Position numbers and translations under genes: made by a program. Shown here piece by piece: positions 1-12,700 of a DNA stretch of 64,000 nt. The notes under the pieces are model-generated. The model saw only the letters and a list, made by a program, of their open reading frames with translations. It had not been told where the DNA came from and did no database searches. How positions within the stretch are numbered: the first letter of the stretch is position 1; every line of letters starts with the position of its first letter. The stretch lies in NCBI RefSeq assembly GCF_000150275.1, contig NW_002060946.1:5418785-5482784 (forward strand), in the 5' to 3' direction. The stretch comes from Trichoplax adhaerens. Lineage: Eukaryota; Placozoa; Uniplacotomia; Trichoplacea; Trichoplacidae.

Positions 1-3000
1 GAGATACATTACTAAACTGTCAATCTTGAAATAAAATTATCCAATAAACGCTGCCAGCAATTTTAGTGCATGTTACTCGTCAATTTCACTGACTTACTAG
101 TTAGGGTTAAACAATAAGTAATATCTACGGTGTATTCTATACACTTTGAAAACAAATTTTAATTCTAATATAAATGATCTCATTAATTACATTAGTAAAT
201 CGAATCACATAAAACTACATAGACAATATTAAAATTCAAGGTGAAGACTTTTATCGGTGAGCTGCAATGGTTCTATTACTTATACATAAGTATTGAACAA
301 TTCAAGATAGATTTTAACGTAAAATTTCCACGTAGAAAACTCTCAGACATTAAGCAAATTAGTATAAATATTTTTATTATCGTCTTCTATAGAGTGCAAC
401 AGAGGCTAAAACCAAATGAAGTTTTCTTCTTAATTCAAGCAGAAAGATATTAGGATTATAGTCATATCAACTGGTAGATAATACTGTGTCGATTTATTTC
501 AACTATTGTAATGATCGAGTAATAGTCTTTTACTATTACTACATATGAAATAACAAAAATTGCGCTAAATAAGAGTCCGACCATAATTTCAAACAGGAAG
601 ATATGATATAGTAATAGTACCAGCTAGTAGAAAAATAATGTAGCTACTTTAAAATAGTGTAAGGTATAGTTCGTGTAATGTAACTAGTATTGTGATTGTA
701 GACTGCTAGCCATGTTTAGTATAATGTACGGTAGATATTATTCTAAGAGATATTTGGTAGCTATAACTATAGACTGTAGTGGTAGAGACTCTATGCTAGA
801 GTACAGATGACTATATACAGTAAGGTGTTGAGTTACTAATAAGGCTATAGGTAAAAACAGAACTGTAAATCATATATTATAATATGGTTAATTCATCGTA
901 CTTTGGCTGGTGTGAATAATGTCTACGTAAATACTGTAATCGTATCCATATTGGATTAATGATGGTCCGCAGTAGAATAGTCTTACTAAGAATAATTTAA
1001 CTATGTATAAAATAAGGTAAAAGGTTGCCATGCGGATTGTAGCTGCGAATGCTACGAAAAGTATAAAAGCATGCAACTTTAGATTATTCTGTTAGTTTGT
1101 TCTAGAAGTCTTTAGTATTTCGCGAACTGACTAGGCAATTCGCGAAATCACTGGATTTCGTACTTGCACGGTAACAGTATTCGGCTAAAGTAGAGCTGTG
1201 TGTAGTTGATCTTTGTATAAGATTCAATAAAGCCCTTATTTTTCTAAAATTTGGAATTTCGTGATTGGTATATATCACATCTCGCTATAAATTTTTTTAG
1301 TAAACAATTCAAAGGCGACCTAGTTATACTATTACCTTACCGTTTATACTGTACTGGATTTAAAATTTAGTCATCTTTCGAATAGTCGTCATGACTGATT
1401 AGACCGATACAGTATCTAAAGGTGAGGCTAAATTTGTAGACGCGGTAGCTAATACATACTACTGATAGTTAATAGAATATGCCACGCAAAATCGTTTCCG
1501 TGATAGTGAAATGATACTGATATAAATAGGGTAATCAACATATCCGTCATCAAAATATCTTCCGGATAATATAAGGGATAACAAGAGTTTCCTTTTATTT
1601 TAACATAATTAGACACAATTAGAATCATCGTTATTAAGAAATTGCTCAGTAGATACCCAATTACGGAAGGAATATTTCACAACGATCATGAAGGGGCTTA
1701 AGGGTTACGTTATTATCTAATATGTATGATTTTGTACTAAATTATGAATCTAGTTATAATCAAATTCAGATAGACATATACTTATAAGCAACTCAACCTT
1801 AATATTATTTCTAAAAAATGAATGGCTGTCACAAACCAGCTTCGTGATAAGGATAACGTAAAACAAATCTCTAAATTACTATAGTCTCCGGGATTCAGTA
1901 TCCCTTAACTACCTCACAAGAATTTAGACCTCTTTGATTCTACGTTAAACTCAACTAGACAATTGAGAACTGCTTTATTCAACTATCTGACGGGCTTATA
2001 TACCCTTCTACAGCAGCTAACATTCATGAGTCATCTTATAAAAATTCTTATGTAAGAACATCTACTAACTAATTTTTCACAGTCGGGCTACAATATGTCC
2101 ATTCACAGAATCATTTCAGTACACATTACAGCACAGCATTAAATTTACTGTAACACATTTATAATTAGAGTAATTCCTACTGTAAGTAACTAGTTGTAAT
2201 ATATTATCACTATATTATATTAACCAAATTTAGATGGCTATTTCTTCACGGTAGTTCGTACCGTGACAATGGCATAAGAGCTTTATTAATTATTAACACC
2301 AAAATAGAGTAACAATGCATTTATTAACTCCTTACGAGTACCTGTGCCATTAACGTTAAAAGCAAAATTGACGTATCTGAGATTCGAAAAGGATTAGGAT
2401 ACGCAATGTAATGATTTACCACACAGGCAAAAAATACTAAACACCATGTCAATGATGCATATAAACTGATAACTGTATCGCATTAATACATCGAAATTTT
2501 AGTCTTTGTTGTAAATGCAAATTACACCAATTATCACCTTAACTGGCGATTTCATTCTTGGTTTTTGGATATTTCGATGAAGAAAATTTAAAAAGCATCA
2601 GTAACACAAACTATAGAAATGTTATATCTACTTTCCATATAACTTATCAAGGCTTATCTATTATAGCCTCATAGAAATACTTTCAATCTTATACAATTAC
2701 ACAAAATTGCTAAATATTATGTTACTGATGAATCGAAATGACTTACAGGAATTGTATTGTAATTTATCACTATCAATGTAGTACAAATTATAGTGTTAAC
2801 TTACAGCTTCAAATGGCTGTTTACTACATTTATAAAAAACTTATTGTTATTATACCAATTTTTCGTAAATACTTTATAAGAATTTTGTAATACTAACTTA
2901 GGTAATATGATTAAATTTTTCACGTTACATGGTAAATCAACTATAGTTGCGCTTATTCTCTATCCTTCTGATCTATACCAATAAAATTAGACTAGCGGGA

Positions 3001-3228
3001 GTGAAGATATCATTCTAACTGAAATAGATCACATAACTGTCTTTCAAATTTCATTTATAGAAAGCTATCATCCTATGATTTTGCCATGAATTAGATACAT
3101 TGCCAGTATACGCAATGAACCTTTTGACTTCGACATTTTTAATACAATATTTACTAATTGTAATCTAATTTATCCATGCTAAAGAGAAAATTTTAATTCG
3201 ATACATCTTCCATGTTGCTATATAGCTG
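1..3228. other. Gene-free AT-rich stretch at left edge
   Basis: No coding region can be supported here. The open frames present are short, start without ATG or show no domain, and no exon chain with consistent phases was seen. The only small structure noted is a pair of TTCGCGAA palindromes at 1119-1126 and 1139-1146. The stretch lies downstream of the first ankyrin gene, so it may hold that gene's 3' UTR near its right end. Confidence 0.6.
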
Positions 3229-3771
3229 TTACATGATGATACATTTATTATCTTGCCGTTGCTTTATGAGTTCATAGACAGAGAGATAACCTTGAAGACG
3301 AGCAGTCCGAGCAGGTGATTTTGCATCATAGTTCTTGATTTTACAATCGAGGGTATCAATCTTTAAGATTTCTTGAACGATATCCCGATTTCCGTTACGA
3401 GCAGCTAAATGGAGAGCAGTGTCTCCTTTAACATTCTGAGCATTAATATCACGAATAAAATCACTACAACTCAGTAGTAGCTGGACTATAGCTGCATGTC
3501 CATTTTCGCATGCTACATGAAGGGCCGTATCGCCATTGAGATTATTCATTGCAAGATCAATATTGGGGTGGCTATTTTTATAATTAATAATTACTTGCAC
3601 TACTTTAGTACGGCCTCGTGCGGCAGCCAACAATAATGGCGTATTTTTTTTACCATCAGTGTCGTTAACATTCGCAACAGTCTTCAGTAGGCTATAAACA
3701 ACAGCAGAATTACCGCGTTCAGCTGCTTCTAGTAGTAATGTAGTAGTACTATTCAATCTGAGTCTTTTCAT
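3229..3771 (-). CDS. Ankyrin-repeat protein 1 with C-terminal CaaX tail
   Basis: This is a single-exon gene of 180 residues counted from the first ATG (3771). The same frame is open further upstream to about 3816 but only from a TTG, so a 5' exon that adds residues cannot be excluded. About five ankyrin units are visible, with typical cores such as NGDTALHVACENGHAAIVQ and GDTALHLAARNGNRDIVQ. The protein ends in NKCIIM, which fits the CaaX rule for prenylation; Met at the last position is favoured by farnesyltransferase in known systems. There is no signal peptide or membrane segment, so the likely state is a lipid-anchored, membrane-surface protein-binding scaffold (inference). It is the most divergent of three same-strand paralogues in the window, and its N-terminus does not match the other two. 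Partner and function are unknown. Confidence 0.85.
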   Translation of the reverse strand: MKRLRLNSTTTLLLEAAERGNSAVVYSLLKTVANVNDTDGKKNTPLLLAAARGRTKVVQVIINYKNSHPNIDLAMNNLNGDTALHVACENGHAAIVQLLLSCSDFIRDINAQNVKGDTALHLAARNGNRDIVQEILKIDTLDCKIKNYDAKSPARTARLQGYLSVYELIKQRQDNKCIIM

Positions 3772-6700
3772 TTTATACCAGTATGCTTTCAAGATGAAGC
3801 TCAAGCTTAATTTCAACTTTAATTTACAGTAATAAATTCCTATAAGTGAGATAAAGAATAGTTTTAAAGCTCGATACCTGTTTCATGAAGCGCTTAAACA
3901 ACTTTAGTGATAAGTACACACACTCACACACAGTATTAATTTACTTCATATGGGATTAAAATACAACTTTGGTAGCAGTTAAGTATGAAATTGTCCAAAT
4001 CAGTGCAAAAATTTTCTGTTACAAGCCGAATAGAGATTAAACTAAGCAGTAAATTTGAATGATGTAGAGCCTCTGAGGTTATGTAAATATTTAAAATTTG
4101 ACCGATAACCAATTATGATTATTCCAACTGATCTCCAAAAACCGGATACGAATTGTTATTAATTTATCATACTTTAGATAAATTTATAGTATCACCAGTA
4201 TTACGATTCATATACTAATGATATACCATTTTATAATTCATAAAGGATAGTTTTTATTTTACTTATATAGGGACAAGAATCACGAAAGATTGTAAGCTAT
4301 AATTTATAAATCTGATCCAATCTACTAATATATCCACTTCCGTAGATTTTCTGATTTTAATTTTAACTGTAATCTGTGACTTCTGTCGTATGAATGATTA
4401 TGAAATGTCTTGTATTAGAATTTATCTTCGATAAGGAATGAATCTACTAGACGGAAAGACTTAGCTTCCAGTTACAAGTTACATTCACTACATGGCAATA
4501 AATTTGACATAAATAAATTTAACGTAAATAAATGGGGTAAATGTAAGAGAACACACCTGTAAACAAGTGTTATAGCATTGTTTACATGATAGTAGTTTAA
4601 TTTAAGAAATTTTAATTAACTTCTGCTTATTGCATTATTGGCAGAAATTTAGTTATACTTCTTTCAGAGTATATAATGAACGTATATTAATATGAATTTT
4701 GCCTAAGGTAAAGGTGGTTTACACAGTCGTTATATCAAATTACGAAGAAGTTGGCATAAATCTGCGATTCTATGAAATAAATATTAATCTTCGAAGTGCT
4801 TTAGTAATATAAAATTTATCGTGATCAATATACATATTAGAATATATTCCCGTACAAGCTAATTTAAAGTTAAAACTCTGATTAATGACGTATTTAAGTT
4901 ATTCTTGCTATTTGAAATTGAGAATATCATTACACGGATAGAAATTTTTGTTGAAATCGTTCATGTAAAGAAATGGAAACGTAATAAATCGTTTACTTCA
5001 TTCACGCAGTATTAGACATATCATTCATCCGTTGATTTAAAGGTAATAATTTCAAAATCATCCTATCCGTACTTTTTACAATCCAACTATTTTTACCTGA
5101 TATGGAACGAGAGATTTCTTCTTCAAGACAAGGAAGACAGAAATATCAAATGATTTAAGTGAATGATTAAGATGAAAATATAGATGGCGATTCTATTAGC
5201 GAAATTTTTATGAGTGATTAAAAAATTGAAAAGTAACGGTGGTTATATAACTATTTTTCGATTGTACGAACTATCAATAGATAGAAGGCATCAAAATAGA
5301 ATTCAATAATTGTATGTTGCAAATATAAAATAATTATCAGTACATAGAAGATTTTTGCATGACAATTGGTTATGATGATTGTAAGGAACAGAAATGATCA
5401 CAATTAAATCGACTATGATTGATTTTTAACTTTGACGTAAGAAATAAAGGTAATAAAGACAATGGCTATTTATCTGGACAAGACCTCCAAAAGGATAGTG
5501 CTGATGATGTCGTTACCCCAAAAACACTTATCCTATGATACCTATTACCTGATAATGTAGAAAAAGAATAGAATTTGATTACGCTTAGATCCAATGAGAT
5601 TGAACAATGTAACCGTAAAAAAAGAGCTGCTAATATTCTTATCCATTATGATATCAATATCTGACTTGACTGAGATGGGTAGTACCGTAAAGGCTTTCGA
5701 TTGCATCCTGTGGCGTAGCCCCAAATATAGCTAAATAGATTGTGAAAATTGTGAGTAGCAAACGATAGGTTGTGAGATTGTAGAGTAATAAGGTTCTAAT
5801 TAGGTAAATGAGTTTATTAAGACTAACCAGTTACAGTAAGTATTTTAGCTCTGCTTAGAAATATCTTGTTAAGGTGTTATAACACCAATGAAGGGTGCAA
5901 AGCGTGCTGGAATAATTAACAAGGTTGATTATGTGTAAAAATGCAAATGTATATAAACCGGAGATTTTATCTCAGTTGGTGAGTGAGCACACCATGTAAT
6001 ATAAAGTGAATTAAGAGAATTATTTTCCTAAGATCAGAGGTTTCATTTTTTTAACTTAGATTAGATACTGTAAGATCTCTCTTACTTCACTTATATATGA
6101 TCAATTTGCTAGAATTATAGCACAAATTAGATTCCATAGTATTGCATAAGATACTATTTAATCGGCAAACTTCTCTAAAGATCCGGTGTTAATCTCATTA
6201 CTTACTTGAGCTCTACAATTAATATCTGTTCCAACTTGTAGAATAATAGCCCATTATATACTCACTCCTATCTACGTAAGACCAATATCTAGGGTGGATT
6301 TTACAGTATTAGTATGTACTAGTATAATAATTTAGACTCGTCTAAATATGGTAGCGATCAAGCCCTTAATCCAGCCATGTAGGCTGATATCTTGCTTAGA
6401 TTTCACCTTTGTAATAGTATTGGCGCATGTAATAATTTCGATTTTTCTAAATTTAGTCAAGCCTTTATTTCCGGTATAACGGTATTTAAGCTATCTCCTC
6501 TTTACTTTTAATGGATATACAGACGGATATCTTAGCTGGATTTTTACATTCGCAAAAGCATTAAAGCGTGCAATAATTTAGATTAGATCCCTTAAACCAG
6601 ATCTGCCAACATGTAAAATATCTCTTTGACTGCTATGGAAATTCAGGATGAGATCTTGGCCAGATTTTACGCTTGTGATATCATTAAGAAATGTATTACT

Positions 6701-9114
6701 TTAGATTAGTTCTATATTGCAACTATACCCTTAATCTAGCCAAGACAACATGTAAACTCTTCCCAGTTCAATTTTATAGAAATAGAGCTCAAAAGTTTTG
6801 ATTAGACTTTAGACTTGAGATATAACATTAAGATAGGTGATAGTTTAGATAAAATCTAGCCAGTAATTATGCCTTTAGTGGCGACCCTATGGCAATTTAA
6901 AGGAATTAAAATATACAACCGCTAATATCAGTAAAGTGAAAGTAGATAATCTATCGGCATTGGTTGGCTTTGTACTATAGACGTGGACGTCACTAAAATT
7001 AAATAGCGAGAAATGATTTCTTGTTCCACTTCACCTTACGACATAAACTTATTCTTCAACCAAGGACTGCATGTATATATCTCCGCCATAACCATATCTA
7101 ATGGGATAATTTTACAATGTAAGTGCAAGTATAATCAATCGATCTTGACCTGCTATATAACTAAGATCTATCTCCATCACTAAGGATTGAGCAATCAACA
7201 AGAACCTAAAATGGTCATTCTTATTTGTTATTACACTACGGATAAACGAATAATGCATGATTCCAGAAAACATGACTCCGGAAATTTAGCATATTTGAAT
7301 TTCTTTTACTTTCCAGTCGAGAATAGAAGATCGGCTGGGAGATATCGCCTAAGCGTTAAGAAGCAAGAAGGAAATGCTCATTTACTCTGTTGGGAGTATG
7401 TAGCTAGCTATTCCTTAAGCTGCAAAATTGACTCTAATAGTTCACATCAGCAATAAACTATCCGAAACTTACCTCAAAAATTGAATTAGTTAAATACTTT
7501 ATAATGCTTAAATTATCAATTTTATGATGCTTCCTATTGTCACAATTCCAGATAGAAAAACGTACAAACAGCTAGATATCTGTTAAAGAAGAGTCCTCTA
7601 ATATCCTGTTCAATCCTGCTACCTTAATTACTCGTATTAATTATAAAGCGCAATCTATTTACCCAGCTATCATCAATAATAAGTACTTTACAGGATAATT
7701 CTGTCGTTTATTTATAGGGAAATTCAGCCGAATAGCAAGATAATGAATGGGCCTACCTGTAATTTCATGATTGCTCCTCATAGGCGTAAAGTATTTTTCT
7801 TACTAGGTAAGAGATTACGAGTGTCGTAGCAAAGAACATTAGCCCCAGCTAATTCAACTTTTCTTGCACCCATAATAGCATTAATTATATAGAAAGTCAA
7901 CGGTAAAATCAACCATTATGTCTGAATAGTGCAATCGCCTGTAGGCCCATTAAAATGGACGATGCCTTACACTGATTACTCTTCGATTACCTTGTTGAAC
8001 TACAGTAATATGGAAATGGACAAGCTAAAACTCTGAACAACGAACAAGATTTCTATCGATTTTGTAGCGTTAAATTACTTCATTAAGACATTTTACATTT
8101 CTCTTTCCACCAATACCTTAGTACAAAAAGTCATTATTTTATTCTTGACTTCAAGATAGCCACATTTTGCAGGAGAAATATCGCACTAAATCAATTTTTT
8201 TCGCTATGATCAGTGACTGAATTATTATAGTTCATGGAATCATTCATGGCTCATAAATCTTGTAAATTAACCTACTTTTAGGCCGGAAGAATTTGTGTCT
8301 GTTCACTATGTAATTGTCGAAAGAAAATGGCAACTAATAAACATAAAATGCTGGCTAAACTTAGTCAAAATCGATATCTTTCTCTAGCCAAGTGGACACG
8401 ACAGAAATAACATCTACTAGTGTTAAAATACAGAATTTTTCATCTAATGTTATACCTATCATGGCTTAAAAGGAATGAAAATATTTTATTTATTAAATAG
8501 AAGTTCAAGCAAATAAAGTTAATATGCATTATCAGATCATAAGAGAGTAGTAATTATCCCACTAGTTAAAGCAGTATCCAATCTCGGATGAAAAAGAAGA
8601 ACTTTAATACTCCATAAAACCTCATAAATGAGACACTGAAAAAAAACATTTTATAATGTATTTTTAAAGTAATTCTAGTTGACCTTATAAGTAAGACGGT
8701 ACCCATTTCTAAAATATAAATTCAATCTATCGTATTCAAATTGGAAAATATGCTTATATTAATCCTATAACTTTGATTTCTTTTTAAATTTTTAGTCTTA
8801 ATTATAAAAAATTGAGCAGGACCAATTTCTGTCAAGTTTTCAACACTAACTAAGAGTTTCCTGCTATTATTTTAGTTGAAAATAAATCTTCTTCCATATC
8901 TCACGGTTAGTATTTAGTAATTTCTCCTTTTTAAGAATTAAATGTATCCATTTTAACACTTGCAAACTACGGTAATTAAAACAGACGCAATAAGGTTAGT
9001 AAATGATTTTTCTGTAGAGAATATATACGTAACATGATCTTGAAGGCTCTAATTTAGGGCCGCTATAAAGATAAGTCCGGATATCGCAAGTTTAAATCAT
9101 TTAAGGAAAAGTTT
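3772..9114. other. Long spacer between ankyrin genes 1 and 2
   Basis: No gene can be supported. An 89-codon open frame at 7187-7456 starts at TTG and has no recognisable domain. A degenerate tandem repeat occupies about 6284-6850 and is listed separately. The bases just above 3771 should include the 5' UTR and promoter of ankyrin gene 1, but I see no motif that fixes them. Confidence 0.55.
6284..6850. repeat. Degenerate tandem repeat, unit about 100-145 bp
   Basis: Five related copies begin near 6284, 6386, 6526, 6651 and 6792. Each opens with a variant of GATATCTTGCTTAGATTT and, some 40 bases later, has a variant of GTAATAATTTAGA. The copies at 6526 and 6651 also share a following block containing CCCTTAAACCAG or CCCTTAATCTAG and then ACATGTAAA. 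Copies are heavily diverged and unequal in length. Weaker resemblance may extend left to about 6070. No coding frame runs through the units. Confidence 0.6.
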
Positions 9115-9702
9115 TTACATAATTTTACAACTTGGTCCATCTGCCGAAGCAAACTTGTGTAAATCTTCAGAAATGGTTTTATTTCCATTTAGTTTAGCCA
9201 TGTGTCTAGGTGTCTTGTATTTCTTGTTTACTATTTTAAAGTTGATACCTGGAGTTCTTGCTAATAAATCTATAGCACTTTTATGACCCACGATAGCCGC
9301 ACAATGCAAAGCTGTATTGCCTTCTTTATTAACTGCGTTAACATCTTCAATCACTTGTCGATATTTTAGTAGCAATTTAACCACACTGGTATGGCGGCCA
9401 ATACAAGCTAAATGTAATGCAGTATTGCCATCGCGATTACGATGTTGAACATCGATAGGTCTGCATCTTGTGGATGTATAATTTAGTAGAAGTTCTGTAG
9501 CACTAGCATGCCCATAAGCAGCTGCTAAGAGGAAAGGCGTATTATGATCTCCATCGACTGGATCTAAATTAGTCATAATAGGAAGTAACGCTTTTAAACC
9601 TATTATGTAGCCATTTTCGGCATCTTTAAGAAATTGTTTAGAGCTTGCTTCGCCTATCGACTTAATATCACGATCAATCCACTCTTTCGCGGCACGAAGC
9701 AT
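9115..9702 (-). CDS. Ankyrin-repeat protein 2 with C-terminal CaaX tail
   Basis: This single-exon gene has 195 codons from an ATG at 9702. About five ankyrin units follow a charged N-terminal helix (MLRAAKEWIDRDIKSIG). Clear cores are DGDHNTPFLLAAAYGHA, DGNTALHLACIGRHTSVVK and EGNTALHCAAIVGHKSAID. It ends in SCKIM, which is CaaX-like (C-K-I-M). Lys at the a1 position is unusual but Met at X still points to farnesylation. It matches ankyrin protein 3 along its whole length and has exactly the same number of residues, so the two are a clear duplicate pair. No signal peptide or transmembrane segment is seen. Function is unknown; a prenyl-anchored adaptor is the simplest reading. Confidence 0.9.
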   Translation of the reverse strand: MLRAAKEWIDRDIKSIGEASSKQFLKDAENGYIIGLKALLPIMTNLDPVDGDHNTPFLLAAAYGHASATELLLNYTSTRCRPIDVQHRNRDGNTALHLACIGRHTSVVKLLLKYRQVIEDVNAVNKEGNTALHCAAIVGHKSAIDLLARTPGINFKIVNKKYKTPRHMAKLNGNKTISEDLHKFASADGPSCKIM

Positions 9703-12700
9703 TTCTATAATTCAAGGTAAAATGGTTTGTCGTAGGAAAGTGTCGATACTTGGATTAAAATAAGTCACTTTTTCCTAGACTATCGTACAGTAGTTGAAAG
9801 TTGAAGATAGAAATTAACGTTAGACGTCTTTCATTTTTTATGAAGAAGTAGTGAGTTCAGCAACTCTTCGGCTTAGACGATTACCAATAATATCTTTCAA
9901 CCAGTAATGGACGAAATGTAGTGTAATATCTGAACCTCCTCTATCCAAGTTTAATCGATTGCTGATACTGAGAAGAAATGACAACAGCTTCTCGTTAATA
10001 AAATAACGACGATAAAAGTCAATCAATAACCCTTAATCAACAGTCTTCTTAACCTTTCACTGATAAACATGCCAAAATGTTTTCTTAAGTCAACAATGTC
10101 GTCGTTAGCAAGTTACTAGGAAAAATCAAAAGTTCACTTAATAATTAGGGTTCAATATGAGATTGAATCAAGCGCTAAAATAAATAATTGATCATCGTGA
10201 TACTATTGCTTATATAGGGTGTCGTTAGCTACTACTGTATAGACACCAGAAATAGGTTGCTAATCACCTTAATTATTATGATTCTTTCCATTTAGCCCGA
10301 CTTTGAACTCACTACATGCTTTTACATGTGCTGTATAAAAATTGACATCATCATCATTAGGCGAATAATTAACTTTGACATCTTTGTTATTAGATAATGA
10401 GAACAACCCAGAATGTCACAAGCACCACCTACTTAGCCGGCCATTATGGATATCATAATATTTTCAATAGTTGCATACAATAGCAAACTGAAAACGATGA
10501 TAATAATGATTATACTCGGTAATAACTCTGCCTTACAACTCCTATCCTAGGTAGAGATATAGATTTAGCCGTTATTTTCCATTATAAATGGTAGGCATTA
10601 TATTAATTTTGCATGAGAATGACTATTTTTAATCACCTGTTGCGTGATAAATAAAGCTCTATTTTATCTTTCCTTCAACGCTTTTGCAATCTGTTGACCT
10701 TCTTTTATTGTAGAATGAAAAGAAATCTATAATCTATATCAAGATAGATTATATTTTCCTAATAATAATATCATCACGTGGATAATGACGTTATTCTTGC
10801 TAGACAAGATAATATGGGAAAGTTTGGCTAGAGAATAAAGTGTACAACACTACAATAGTAATCACGACGGATGACTTGATCGTTAATCTATGGATTATGA
10901 TTTAATTTCTTATCCTCTTACGTAGGCATTACGAATGATTAACTCTTGTTGATAAAGACACATATTTTGCATTAGCTAAAAGCACTCAATTAGAATTGAA
11001 TATTGATACTTCTATTACTGTTATATAGGGTTGTGATAGAATTTAAAAATAGGAATAGGAATAATATTTCATCATGTTATGATTAATAACTTAACTGGAA
11101 TCGAACAACATATGGTATACTTTACATTTTGTAATGTCAGTGCCTTTAAATTAGGATCCAAGGCATCAACTTTGATTCAATGACGTAAAACATTGTTTTA
11201 TTGTAACTAAATGAATTAATAATTAAGAAAACAACTCCAAATACTATTTATTGGTACTACATAACCTTGACTTTTATTATCACGTGAAGAATTCATGAGT
11301 ATATATATTTTATAAATAGTAATCAAGTTACAACAGCTCTAGTGACCTATGGGCATAAAAGATGAGTAAAAATGTAAAAGAGAAGAAAATTAATTCAATT
11401 AGGATTAAGGTGATATAGAATCAATATTCACCCAGTCATCATTCTAATGATTATGTATAACTCAAAATCCAACGTACCATTAATAAAATGCGTTCTGTAT
11501 AAGATATATATATATAATTTGACAATATTTAAAGTGTTTTTGTAATGTAGTACTTATAAATATTACTATTAATAATTTTAAATCAAGGCAATAAATTATT
11601 CTTCAACATCTATTTCAAAATAAAGATTGCATGAAGTAATAGTCGAATCATCATTATTATTTATAACGAATATAGTACAACATTTAATCCAAGTCATAAT
11701 TATCCTTATTTTATTGTTTGTTAGTTATAATCATACAAGGGTAAAGAAAAGTAAAGTGTTACTATCTTACATTGATAACAATCTGATTCACTCAGTCAAT
11801 AATACAGATTTGCATGAAGGAGGTACCAGATTGTGTTTGTTACTATTTATAATCATAGAGGACAAGTATTCATCATAACCAAGCCCAGTGTGAAGGAAAA
11901 AATACTTAAGATAACACACTCCTGACGTTGACTTTCAACCAACTACTAAACCAATACAATAGTTACTATGTTAGACTATGATGTCAACACACAATGCATT
12001 ATATATTTATGTGACTTTAGATTTCCACGGTAACAGAGTCAAGTGAAAATAATTTTCTAGATAGCAAAGAGTTTTATATTTGTGAAAGATTATCAGTTGA
12101 TACAATGCATCCAACTTGCATCCTACAGAGTATATTCTAGCATTCAAATAATGTGCAAATATATATATGTTAAAGACCAGATAAATTAAATTACTTTTAA
12201 ATCAAAAAGGTCGAAAAATCGAAATATTTTTCTGCATGTGTTTATTCTTTAAATAAGAACATAAATTTAATTGATGTTAGTGGTTATTAGCAATCACCTG
12301 TCTCTGGCTATAGCGCTTTGTATAGCTAAATAAATTTATTACCAGTTTATAATCTAATTTACTAACAACTAGACCCATATCAGTACTGTATGTAGAAAAT
12401 AGCATCGCTCAAATTTAAAGTACTGTATCCTAATATATAATATAACGGTACAAAGCATCAACGTTCTTGCTAGGTATCTGACTGATTTCCTGCGAGACTA
12501 ATTTTTTAATTAAATTATGGTTTATTTTCCGCTTCAGTCGAAGCATCTACGTCATTTCCAAATGCCTGTTATTCTTTCTTGCCATAATTACATAGTAGCA
12601 TATTTAAATCAAAGGAAATGCATTAAATTTAACTGTTGAATTTTTGCTCCGAAAATTATTTGCCGGTATATGAAATTAACTTACCTACCCTTGTTCGCTA

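Noticed and set aside
7187-7456. 89-codon plus-strand frame between ankyrin genes
   Set aside because: It begins at TTG, has no ATG-based model of useful length and no recognisable domain.
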